Shown: piece by piece, positions 1 to 6,218 of the stretch
Position numbering within the stretch: position 1 is the stretch's first letter
How the letters are laid out: every line of letters begins with the position of its first letter
Source: an uncultured Collinsella sp.
GTDB taxonomy: Bacteria > Actinomycetota > Coriobacteriia > Coriobacteriales > Coriobacteriaceae
Length of the DNA stretch: 16,945 bases
Assembly (NCBI GenBank): GCA_900541195.1
Contig: UQIY01000047.1
Location: forward strand, 1 to 16,945
Direction of reading: 5' to 3'
The notes under the pieces: model-generated
Told to the model about the DNA's origin: nothing
Databases searched by the model: none
The model's input: only the letters and a program-made list of their open reading frames with translations
Made by a program: the position numbers and the translations under genes

Positions 1-47
1 GAGATAGGCTCCGGTCTCGTGGGCTCGGAGATGTGTATAAGAGACAG
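1..47 (+). other. Untrimmed Illumina Nextera i7 adapter (not genomic)
   Basis: Positions 1-5 (GAGAT) match the end of the P7 oligo. Positions 6-13 (AGGCTCCG) sit exactly where the 8-base i7 index belongs. Positions 14-47 match the 34-base Nextera read-2 transposase adapter, with the 19-base Tn5 mosaic end at 29-47. From memory, the index read as its reverse complement (CGGAGCCT) is one of the Nextera XT v2 i7 indices, N720. Genomic sequence therefore starts at 48 and the contig edge is artificial. Translation across this block gives the familiar artefact peptides MYKRQ (plus strand) and LSLIHISEP (minus strand). Confidence 0.97.
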
Positions 48-773
48 GTCCACGATAAAGCTATGCCCGACGCGTTCCAGCATGGGAATATCGTTGTAGG
101 TGTCGCCCACGGCGGCGGCGTCGGCGATATCGATGCCCAAGCGCTCGCAGAGATGCGCCACGCCCGAACCCTTGTCGACGCCCAGATTCATAAAGTCGAT
201 CCACTCGCGGCCAGCATTGGTGACGTAGAGCTGATCCGAGAATGCAGGGCTGTAGTCCTCGCGAAACGCTGGCTCGGCATCGTAGGCGGGGAAGAAGATC
301 GAAATCTTGTTGGATTCGACGTCAAGGCCCTCAAAGCTATCGACGTAGTTGATCGTGTTGTAGTAGACGCTGATCTCGTCGTGGTATTGATGGTCGCGGG
401 CAAGTACGTAGAACTCGTCGAAGCAGCACAGGACGGGGACGGCGCGCGGATCCTCCGAGGCGCGGCTCAAGACCTGCTGATACAGCGCCACATCGATAGC
501 GCTCTTATAGATGTAGTTGCCGCGATATATTACGCATGCGCCGTTATCGGGGCAAAAAGCGATGCGGCTCTTGATGTCCTCAAACATCTCCTCGAGTTTT
601 GGGGCGGGTCGTCCGCTGGCGGGGCAGAACACGATGCCAGCCTCGGCGAGCTTGTCTAGGCGCTCGTCGAGGCCCTGAGGTAGAACGCGCTCGTCGGTCA
701 GTAGCGTCTTGTCCATGTCGACGGCAATGAGCTTAATGTTTCCGATATTGGCGTCCGATTCGTAAGTTTGCAT
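48..773 (-). CDS. Cof-type HAD-IIB hydrolase, C-terminus missing at contig edge
   Basis: This is a haloacid dehalogenase-superfamily phosphatase of the Cof/HAD-IIB type. Such enzymes are cytosolic and usually act on sugar phosphates or other small phosphorylated metabolites; the substrate cannot be told. The reading frame runs from ATG at 773 to the adapter junction at 48, giving 242 residues. Motif I is VDMDKTLL (residues 18-25), with nucleophile and acid/base Asp. Motif II is the Ser of PASGRP. A cap region follows, with conserved VDKGSG near the end, then motif IV as VGDTYNDIPML. Full family members have about 265-280 residues, so roughly 30 C-terminal residues are lost. A GAAAGG site lies about 9 bases before the start. 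The gene diverges from argG. If translated through the adapter it gains a false tail beginning LSLIHISEP. Confidence 0.9.
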
Positions 774-916
774 AAAAGCGAGCCTTTCGTTTCGAGATTG
801 TTTCAGACGTTATAACCATTAACTCGTAGTCGGGCGTATTTTCGCAGGATTGGCGCGCGTTTGCATCACCATTCACAAAGTAATGAAAAAACTTTTCAGA
901 AATTTGAAGTTGTCGC

Positions 917-944
917 TTGTGCCGCGGGCACTTTAGCGTAATAT
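917..944 (+). promoter_or_regulatory. Candidate promoter for the argG leader, with operator-like palindrome
   Basis: A possible -35 TTGTGC (917-922) lies 16 bases before a good -10 TAATAT (939-944). A perfect inverted repeat, GTGCC-gcg-GGCAC (919-931), overlaps the -35 and spacer and could be an operator. Transcription from here would include the arginine-rich leader ORF at 1048. A second, weaker candidate much nearer to argG is TTGCAA (1277-1282), 17 bases, TTCTAA (1300-1305). If only that one is used, the leader is not on the argG transcript. Confidence 0.4.
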
Positions 945-1047
945 AACGACCATCGAAAACGGAGACGGAAAAACAACCGCTTACCGAGGAAAAGGTACCG
1001 TTTACGATATTAGAATTGCGCCCGGCGATAGGTGAAAGGAGAGGCAG

Positions 1048-1122
1048 ATGCAGTTCGTAAAGATCATCACTACTGCAGACAATGCCATCCGACGCCAGCG
1101 CGCAATTTCCCGACGACGATAA
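1048..1122 (+). CDS. Putative arginine-rich leader peptide upstream of argG
   Basis: This 24-codon ORF starts with ATG behind a strong AAAGGAGAGG site (1035-1044) and ends in TAA. The peptide is MQFVKIITTADNAI followed by RRQRAISRRR. Six of the last ten residues are Arg, and the last three codons before the stop are CGA CGA CGA. Four of the six Arg codons are CGA, whereas every Arg codon I read in argG is CGT or CGC, so CGA looks rare here. The ORF lies 212 bases before argG, which makes the next-to-last enzyme of arginine synthesis. Composition, position and the overlapping hairpin fit a leader peptide whose translation senses charged tRNA-Arg. Function is inferred; a chance ORF cannot be excluded. 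Confidence 0.5.
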   Translation: MQFVKIITTADNAIRRQRAISRRR

Positions 1123-1174
1123 CAATCGTCTCTGTCCGCATGGGGCGAATTGCCTCAACAGAGTCATTTTGAGG
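1115..1174 (+). promoter_or_regulatory. Candidate attenuator structures between leader peptide and argG
   Basis: Three pairings can be seen. Segment 1:2 is GACGAT (1115-1120) with ATCGTC (1125-1130): a perfect hairpin whose 5' arm is the last Arg codons and whose loop holds the UAA stop. Segment 2:3 is CTCTGT (1130-1135) with ACAGAG (1158-1163). Segment 3:4 is CCTCAA (1153-1158) with TTGAGG (1169-1174), which has ACAGAG in its loop, so 2:3 and 3:4 exclude each other. This resembles the classical attenuator layout. The weak point is that 3:4 is followed only by TCGTTGGGTTTTAG, a poor U-tract, so it may act on translation or through another factor. Confidence 0.35.
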
Positions 1175-1334
1175 TCGTTGGGTTTTAGCACGACATTGCT
1201 GCATGTTTCTAGGGCATGTATGTGCTGATTATTGCTATTTAACCTGATATTGCACGGTATTCGACCTTGAAATGACTTGCAACTGACCGATGTTCTATGT
1301 TCTAACTAGCTACCAAGGGCGAAAGGAAACAGCC

Positions 1335-2561
1335 ATGAGCAAGGAAAAAGTCGTTCTCGCATATTCCGGTGGTCTTGATACATCCGTATGTGTCAAGTGG
1401 CTCCAGGACGAGAAGAATCTCGATGTCGTTTGCGTCTGCGGCAACGTGGGCCAGGAGGAGACCGGCCTGGATGCCAAGAAGCAGAAGGCGCTCGACCTGG
1501 GCGTTCTCGATTGCCAGGTGCTCGACCTGCGTGACGAGTTCTCCGATGAGTTCCTGACTAAGGCCATCGCCGCAAACTCCATGTACGAGAACAAGTACCC
1601 GCTGCTCTCCGCTCTGTCTCGCCCGCTGCTCGCCAAGAAGCTTGTCGAGGTCGCTCACGAGTTTGGCGCGACCTACGTCGCCCACGGCTGCACCGGCAAG
1701 GGTAACGACCAGGTTCGTTTTGAGGCTGCCGTCAAGGCCCTCGACCCCGAGCTTAAGGTTATCGCTCCGGTTCGCGAGTGGGATCTGAAGTGCCGTCCCG
1801 ACGAGGTCGCCTACGCTCACGCCCATAACGTGCCGGTTCCCGAGGGTGCCAACGACAACCCCTATTCCATCGACGACAACCTGTGGGGTCGTGCCATTGA
1901 GTGCGGCCACCTGGAGGATCCCTGGAACGAGCCGCTCGACGACGCTTGGGTTATGACCAAGAATCCGGAGGACACGCCGGACACCCCGACGTATACCGAG
2001 ATTGAGTTTGAGGCCGGCAAGCCCGTCGCCGTCGACGGCAAGAAGATGAAACTCTCCGAGATCGTCATCGCCCTCAACAAGGTTTCGGGCGACAACGGCT
2101 TTGGCCGTCTCGACCTGGTTGAGGATCGTCTGGTGGGCCTCAAGAGCCGCGAGTGCTATGAGGTTCCTGGCGCCCTGACGCTCATCACCGCCCACAAGGC
2201 GCTCGAGGACATTTGCGTCGAGGGCGACCTGCTCAAGACTAAGATTAAGCTCGAGCAGGATTGGGCCACCGCCGTGTACAACGGCCAGTGGTACAGCCCG
2301 CTCAAAAACGCGCTCGACGCTTTTATGGCCGACACCCAGAAGTTCGTGACCGGCACCGTCCGTCTGAAGTTCTTTAAGGGCAACTGCCATGTCGTCGGCC
2401 GCAAGAGCCCCTTCAGCCTCTACGACTACGGCCTGGCCACCTACGACCGCGACACCACGTTTGACGAGAAGGCCAGCGCCGGCTTTATCGAGATCGATAC
2501 GCTGTCGCTCAAGACGTGGGCTAAGGTCCAGGGTCCCAGCTCTGCTGCCGCCCAGGCTTAA
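1335..2561 (+). CDS. argG: Argininosuccinate synthase
   Basis: ArgG joins citrulline and aspartate, using ATP, to form argininosuccinate, the step before argH in arginine synthesis; it is a cytosolic tetramer. The protein has 408 residues, normal for the family. The N-terminal ATP pyrophosphatase P-loop is AYSGGLDTSV (residues 9-18). Other conserved blocks include YLLLSALSRPL-like PLLSALSRPL, THGCTGKGNDQVRF-like AHGCTGKGNDQVRF, and the C-terminal GRKSPFSLYDYGLATYD. The chosen ATG has GAAAGGAAA (1321-1329) 5 bases upstream. An in-frame extension to 1290 exists, but its extra residues do not resemble the family and it lacks a site. It is followed by a strong hairpin (2715-2744), then a small ORF and argH. 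Regulation may be through the upstream Arg-rich leader. Confidence 0.97.
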   Translation: MSKEKVVLAYSGGLDTSVCVKWLQDEKNLDVVCVCGNVGQEETGLDAKKQKALDLGVLDCQVLDLRDEFSDEFLTKAIAANSMYENKYPLLSALSRPLLAKKLVEVAHEFGATYVAHGCTGKGNDQVRFEAAVKALDPELKVIAPVREWDLKCRPDEVAYAHAHNVPVPEGANDNPYSIDDNLWGRAIECGHLEDPWNEPLDDAWVMTKNPEDTPDTPTYTEIEFEAGKPVAVDGKKMKLSEIVIALNKVSGDNGFGRLDLVEDRLVGLKSRECYEVPGALTLITAHKALEDICVEGDLLKTKIKLEQDWATAVYNGQWYSPLKNALDAFMADTQKFVTGTVRLKFFKGNCHVVGRKSPFSLYDYGLATYDRDTTFDEKASAGFIEIDTLSLKTWAKVQGPSSAAAQA

Positions 2562-2603
2562 GCCTCCCTTTCCTTGGTATTCGCGCGGCCCATCCGCGTG
2601 ATA

Positions 2604-2639
2604 CATAACGGGCGCACGGGGTCCCTACCTTTCGTTATG
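2604..2639 (+). repeat. Inverted repeat after argG
   Basis: CATAACG (2604-2610) is perfectly complementary to CGTTATG (2633-2639) around a GC-rich 22-base loop. There is no T-run after it. It may add to 3' end structure of the argG mRNA. Confidence 0.35.
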
Positions 2640-2714
2640 CTTGCTGACACTTCTTAACATCGGTGGCCCCTACGTTCCGCCCGCGTATTTGATGCCGCGT
2701 CTGCGGCTGAGTCC

Positions 2715-2744
2715 GAGCCCCGCCGGGGTTATCCGGCGGGGCTC
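2715..2744 (+). terminator. Strong hairpin downstream of argG, likely terminator
   Basis: A perfect 12-base-pair stem, GAGCCCCGCCGG (2715-2726) and CCGGCGGGGCTC (2733-2744), has a 6-base loop. The tail CTTCTATCAATTT is T-rich but broken, so termination may be partial, letting some transcripts reach the small ORF and argH. Confidence 0.6.
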
Positions 2745-2794
2745 CTTCTATCAATTTGGCGGCTCTGCGCCTATATATATGAGGAGTATCCATT

Positions 2795-2965
2795 ATGTTC
2801 AATGCTGTCGCGCATGCCTTACTTGCCCTCGCGCCCGAGTTCGATGCTGCAAAGGTCGAGGACGTCCCTATGAGCCTGAAGGCCTGGATCGATGATTCGC
2901 AGGGCAACATCCGGAGGGAGACGTTGGGCGCCAAGTGCATGGTGCGTCACTTCTTTGCAAATTAG
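2795..2965 (+). CDS. Small hypothetical protein between argG and argH
   Basis: The 56-residue ORF starts with ATG behind GAGGAG (2781-2786, 8-base spacing) and ends with TAG. The peptide begins MFNAVAHALLALAPEFDAAK and ends MVRHFFAN. Codon use (GCC, CTC, GTC, AAG) is like the neighbouring genes, which together with the ribosome binding site supports real translation. A TATATATAT stretch just upstream (2771-2779) could be part of a promoter. No family is recognised, and there is no membrane segment or cysteine motif. It could be a short unknown protein, a broken start of a longer gene, or a leader for argH, although its arginine content is unremarkable. Confidence 0.5.
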   Translation: MFNAVAHALLALAPEFDAAKVEDVPMSLKAWIDDSQGNIRRETLGAKCMVRHFFAN

Positions 2966-3083
2966 CTACATGGCCCAGCGCATGGCAGGGAGTGTGTAAA
3001 ACTAGCGGTTGAAAAATCGCTTTAGTGACAGGGCGCATTGCTTTGGGCGCTTGTTTTGGTATTTGATGAAAGGGGACGGTTCC

Positions 3084-4514
3084 ATGGCTCTTTGGGGCGG
3101 TCGTTTTGAGGCGGGCGTGGCCGAGGTCACGCAGGAGTTTGGCGCGTCGCTGCCGGTCGACAAACATCTCTATAAGCAGGATATCGCCGGATCTAAGGCA
3201 CATGCCAAGATGCTGGCGGCCCAGGGCATTATCAGCGCCGAGGACGAGCAGGCGATTGCCGAGGGCCTGACCGGAATCGAACAGGATATCGATGCCGGCA
3301 ACTTCACCTTCGACATCAACGACGAGGACATTCATATGTCCATCGAGAGCGAGCTGACGCGCCGCATCGGCGAGGCCGGCAAGCGCCTGCATACCGGGCG
3401 TTCGCGCAACGACCAGGTTGCGACCGATACGCGCCTGGGCGTCAAGGCGCTGGCCAAGGAGCTCATGGAGGCCAATCTTGAACTGCGCCATGTGCTGGTG
3501 GATGCGGCCAAGAAGTACGACAAGGTGATTCTGCCGGGCTATACGCACATGCAGCACGCTCAGCCCGTGCTGCTGTCGCATCATCTGCTGGCGTATTCCT
3601 GGATGTTCGCGCGCGACTTTACACGCCTGAAGGCCGCCTTTGATGCCGCCGACAACTGCCCGTTGGGTGCTGCCGCTCTTGCCGGTACGAGCTATCCGCT
3701 CGATCGTCAGATGACGGCTGCCGAACTTGGCTTTGCGGGTGTGATTCCCAACTCGCTCGATGCGGTTTCCGACCGTGATTTCCTGCTCGATCTGCATTAC
3801 GCCGGCTCCGTCATGGCCATGCACCTGTCGCGTCTTTCCGAGGAGATCGTGCTGTGGTCGAGCTCCGAATTTGGCTTTATCACGCTTTCCGACTCCTACT
3901 CCACCGGCTCGTCCATCATGCCGCAGAAGAAGAATCCCGACTTTGCCGAGCTTATCCGCGGCAAGAGCGGCCGAGTCTATGGCAACCTGGTGCAGCTGCT
4001 CGTGACCATGAAGGGCCTGCCGCTTGCTTATAACAAGGACTTGCAGGAGGACAAGGAGGGCGCCCTCGATACCGCCCATACGCTCATGCAGTGCCTGTCC
4101 GTTATGGCCGGTATGATTTCGACCTGGACCGTCAACGAGGATGCCATGGCGCGCGAGTGCGGTGTGGGGCACCTTGCCGCCACCGATGTTGCCGATTACC
4201 TGGCCAAGCGTGGCCTGCCGTTCCGCGAGGCACATGCCGTGGTGGGCCATTTGGTCCTGATGTGTGAGAAGCGCGGCTGCAACCTTGAGGACCTGCCGTT
4301 TGAGGTGTTCCAGGAGGCGAGCCCGCTCTTTGAGCACGACATTACCGAGGCGCTCGACATCCCGTCGATTGTCGCCGCGCGCACGACCGAGGGCGGCACC
4401 GCCCCTGCCGCCGTTGCCGTGCAGCTGCAGCGTGCCGAGGCACAGCTTGAGGCCGACAAAGGCGTGTTTGGATCGCTGACCAAGGTCGTCGAAATGGGCC
4501 ACGGGGTAAAGTAG
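3084..4514 (+). CDS. argH: Argininosuccinate lyase
   Basis: ArgH splits argininosuccinate into arginine and fumarate, the last step of arginine synthesis, and belongs to the fumarase/aspartase superfamily. The 476-residue protein begins MALWGGRFEAG, a typical ArgH N-terminus. It contains the TGRSRNDQVATD block, the catalytic-His block GYTHMQHAQPV, and the superfamily signature GSSIMPQKKNP (residues 275-285) carrying the catalytic serine in the mobile loop. Length is close to the usual 455-475. The chosen ATG has AAAGGGGA (3069-3076) upstream. An in-frame ATG at 3066 would add six residues but lacks a site. It follows the small ORF by 118 bases and is closed by the terminator at 4565. It works directly with argG. 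Confidence 0.97.
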   Translation: MALWGGRFEAGVAEVTQEFGASLPVDKHLYKQDIAGSKAHAKMLAAQGIISAEDEQAIAEGLTGIEQDIDAGNFTFDINDEDIHMSIESELTRRIGEAGKRLHTGRSRNDQVATDTRLGVKALAKELMEANLELRHVLVDAAKKYDKVILPGYTHMQHAQPVLLSHHLLAYSWMFARDFTRLKAAFDAADNCPLGAAALAGTSYPLDRQMTAAELGFAGVIPNSLDAVSDRDFLLDLHYAGSVMAMHLSRLSEEIVLWSSSEFGFITLSDSYSTGSSIMPQKKNPDFAELIRGKSGRVYGNLVQLLVTMKGLPLAYNKDLQEDKEGALDTAHTLMQCLSVMAGMISTWTVNEDAMARECGVGHLAATDVADYLAKRGLPFREAHAVVGHLVLMCEKRGCNLEDLPFEVFQEASPLFEHDITEALDIPSIVAARTTEGGTAPAAVAVQLQRAEAQLEADKGVFGSLTKVVEMGHGVK

Positions 4515-4564
4515 GGGTTTGGCTGAAGCCGTTTTGGCCATGTATTGATAAATTGTTTTTGTTT

Positions 4565-4597
4565 ACGGGCGTCTGCTGTTGCGGGCGCCCGTTTTTT
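4565..4597 (+). terminator. Rho-independent terminator of argH
   Basis: ACGGGCG (4565-4571) pairs with CGCCCGT (4586-4592) around a 14-base loop, followed by a run of six T (4592-4597). It lies 50 bases after the argH stop. Confidence 0.8.
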
Positions 4598-4897
4598 GTT
4601 GCTATGGGGGAGGGGCTTGTCGTGAACTTTTGTAGGACCTTTGGGCAGGTTGTGTAAGGGGTACGTTCACAGGCGGCAACCGACCGTCTGCTTGGTTCGA
4701 TGCGGTTGATGGGCGGTCGGATGGTACTCTAATCGGGCTTCGAAACAGAAGTGACACATATGGAGCGCTTTAATAAATTGTAGCGTTTCAATAAACAGCT
4801 TTTTGTTTAACTGCAGCTAAAACTCTGTTACGATGCAGTCCAGGCGGGTGTCGGAATGGGACTTGGGCACGCGCGAACCTACTTGAAAGGCTACCTT
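4598..4897 (+). promoter_or_regulatory. Gene-free leader region upstream of ndk
   Basis: No convincing ORF lies in these 300 bases. Three things can be seen. First, nested inverted repeats: GTGAAC (4622-4627) with GTTCAC (4665-4670), then CCGACCG (4680-4686) with CGGTCGG (4714-4720). Second, an imperfect direct repeat GCGCTTTAATAAA (4765-4777) and GCGTTTCAATAAA (4783-4795), 18 bases apart. Third, possible promoters: TTGATG (4707-4712), 16 bases, TCTAAT (4729-4734); and TTGTTT (4803-4808), 17 bases, TGTTAC (4826-4831). Which one drives ndk is not clear from sequence. Confidence 0.35.
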
Positions 4898-5302
4898 ATG
4901 GCTATCGAGAAGACCTTCATCATGATTAAGCCCGACGCCGTGCGCGATCGCAAGATCGGCGAGATTGTTGCTCGCATCGAGCGCAGCGGCCTTGTCATCG
5001 AGCGCATGGAGATGACCACGCTCGAGCGCGCTACCGTCGAGGAGCACTACGCCCATCTGGCCGACAAGCCCTTCTTTGGCGGTCTCTGCGACTTTATGAC
5101 GAGCGGTCCGGTCGTCAAGATGGTCGTTTCCGGTCTCTCCGCTGTCTCCAAGATGCGCACCCTTATGGGTGCTACCAACCCGCTTGATGCTGCCCCCGGC
5201 ACCATTCGCGGCGACTTCGCTGTCGATGTCAACGCCAACGTGATCCACGGCTCCGACTGCCTGGAGAACGCCGAGATCGAGATCAAGCGCTTCTTTGGCT
5301 AA
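4898..5302 (+). CDS. ndk: Nucleoside diphosphate kinase
   Basis: Ndk moves the terminal phosphate from ATP to other (deoxy)nucleoside diphosphates by a ping-pong mechanism, balancing NTP and dNTP pools in the cytosol. The protein has 134 residues, typical for bacteria. It begins EKTFIMIKPDAV, the conserved first strand. Phosphate- and base-contact residues appear in KPFFGGLCDFMTSGPVV and in the TNPLDAAPGTIRGDFAVD block. The phospho-accepting His is H117 in NVIHGSDCLENAEIEI. ATG is preceded by GAAAGG (4885-4890). An in-frame GTG/ATG extension to 4856 does not match the family. It stands alone between two terminators. Confidence 0.97.
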   Translation: MAIEKTFIMIKPDAVRDRKIGEIVARIERSGLVIERMEMTTLERATVEEHYAHLADKPFFGGLCDFMTSGPVVKMVVSGLSAVSKMRTLMGATNPLDAAPGTIRGDFAVDVNANVIHGSDCLENAEIEIKRFFG

Positions 5303-5340
5303 ACCAGCTTTGACTCCTTAAAGCTGTTAGCGTGTGGCTT

Positions 5341-5373
5341 GGGCGCCGCGGAACTCCGTCCGCGGCGCCCTTT
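5341..5373 (+). terminator. Rho-independent terminator of ndk
   Basis: A perfect 12-base-pair stem, GGGCGCCGCGGA (5341-5352) and TCCGCGGCGCCC (5359-5370), has a 6-base loop and is followed by TTTATATT. It lies 38 bases after the ndk stop. Confidence 0.85.
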
Positions 5374-5417
5374 ATATTCCAGTAGATTTCTGGTAACAGC
5401 GTAGAAATCTATTAAAG

Positions 5418-5452
5418 AGTCCCCGTCCGGATGTGTGCTCCGGGCGGGGGCT
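5418..5452 (-). terminator. Rho-independent terminator of rpiB
   Basis: Read on the minus strand, 5440-5452 pairs with 5418-5430 over 13 positions (two G-U pairs) around a 9-base loop, followed by CTCTTTAATAG. It lies 27 bases after the rpiB stop and faces the ndk terminator. Confidence 0.7.
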
Positions 5453-5479
5453 GGCGTTAGCGTTTGGCTTTGTAAGTCT

Positions 5480-5947
5480 TTAAGCCTCGTCGACGACCTT
5501 GAGTCCGCGGGTCTGGTCGATTTCGTTGAGGAGATTGACGCGACGCTCGTGGCGGCCGCCCTCAAACTCGGCGTCGAGCCACTCGTCGACGATCATCTTG
5601 GCGAGCTCGGAGCCCACGACGCGGGCGCCAAAGGCGAGTACGTTGGTATTGTTGTGCATGCGCGAGAGCTTGGCGCTGAAGGGTTCGGAGCACACGACGG
5701 CGCGTACGCCCTCGACCTTGTTGGCGGCCAGGCTAATCCCGACACCGGTGCCGCAGATCAGGATGCCCAGGTCGACGTCGCCGTTGGCAACGGCCTTACC
5801 CACCTTGTAGCCGGCGATTGGGTAGTCAAAGCTCTCGGAGGTGTCGGTGCCAAAGTTCACGACCTCGCAGCCGCGCTCCTTCAGGTGCTCGGAGATGATG
5901 TTCTTGAGCTCGACGGCGGCGTGGTCGTTGCCGATACCGATCTTCAT
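5480..5947 (-). CDS. rpiB: Ribose-5-phosphate isomerase B (RpiB/LacA/LacB family)
   Basis: RpiB interconverts ribose 5-phosphate and ribulose 5-phosphate in the pentose phosphate pathway, feeding nucleotide synthesis. The 155-residue protein begins MKIGIGNDHAAVELK, the conserved start with the substrate-binding Asp-His. The loop ILICGTGVGISLAANK holds the catalytic Cys of the RpiB group. HNNTNVLAFGARVVG and EFEGGRHERRV are also conserved, the latter binding phosphate. The ATG follows AGAGAGGAACC on the minus strand. The LacA/LacB galactose-6-phosphate isomerase subunits are close relatives; a single gene with no lactose/tagatose genes nearby favours RpiB. Upstream 5948-6218 is shared with the divergent desulfidase gene. 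Confidence 0.93.
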   Translation of the reverse strand: MKIGIGNDHAAVELKNIISEHLKERGCEVVNFGTDTSESFDYPIAGYKVGKAVANGDVDLGILICGTGVGISLAANKVEGVRAVVCSEPFSAKLSRMHNNTNVLAFGARVVGSELAKMIVDEWLDAEFEGGRHERRVNLLNEIDQTRGLKVVDEA

Positions 5948-6029
5948 GGATGGTTCCTCTCTGGTCTGTGCGGCGAGATTGCTAAAGGTTTTACCGCGTT
6001 CGACTGCATGATAGCGCGACTTTTGCGTA

Positions 6030-6047
6030 AACGCTCGGGCGTTTTTT
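6030..6047 (+). terminator. Small terminator-like hairpin in divergent region
   Basis: AACGC (6030-6034) pairs with GCGTT (6039-6043) around TCGG, followed by four more T. The stem is only 5 bp. AAACGCT recurs at 6029-6035 and 6053-6059. It lies between rpiB and the desulfidase gene; its role is unclear. Confidence 0.3.
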
Positions 6048-6164
6048 GGTCAAACGCTTTAGTTTGCAGCAAGACTATCTTTTCATGAATGAATGCTGTC
6101 AGATTGCGCTTGAACGCCGTCCGCCGGAACCATGGTTGCGGTTTTTGATGCATTGTTATCAAAT

Positions 6165-6183
6165 AAAAGAGCTAACTCTTTTT
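6165..6183 (+). promoter_or_regulatory. Hairpin with T-run in the leader of the desulfidase gene
   Basis: AAAAGAG (6165-6171) pairs perfectly with CTCTTTT (6176-6182) around CTAA, and the 3' arm ends in a T-run. It lies 36 bases before the start codon. It could be a weak intrinsic terminator or attenuator, or an AT-rich promoter element; GTTATACAA (6197-6205) nearby resembles a -10. Confidence 0.3.
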
Positions 6184-6218
6184 GAGAGCCCAGTCCGTTA
6201 TACAAGTAGGAGATACCT

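Noticed and set aside
33..659. Plus-strand open frame starting MYKRQ
   Set aside because: It starts inside the sequencing adapter and is antisense to the HAD gene; it is a known artefact.
960..1190. T-box riboswitch before argG
   Set aside because: GGTACCGTTT at about 997-1006 recalls the T-box but lacks the TGGNACCGCG consensus, and no specifier stem or strong terminator/antiterminator pair could be drawn.
733..1191. Minus-strand open frame of 152 codons upstream of argG
   Set aside because: It overlaps the start of the HAD gene, has codon use unlike its neighbours, no family likeness, and covers promoter and leader features that read well on the plus strand.
1302..2606. 434-codon minus-strand open frame over argG, and similar long frames over rpsA (8829-10133) and the desulfidase gene (6198-7376)
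   Set aside because: All are antisense shadows of well-identified genes in strongly codon-biased DNA.
2868..4541. 557-codon minus-strand open frame
   Set aside because: It is a mirror of argH, with the same His/Arg/Gln-rich shadow composition and no recognisable domain.
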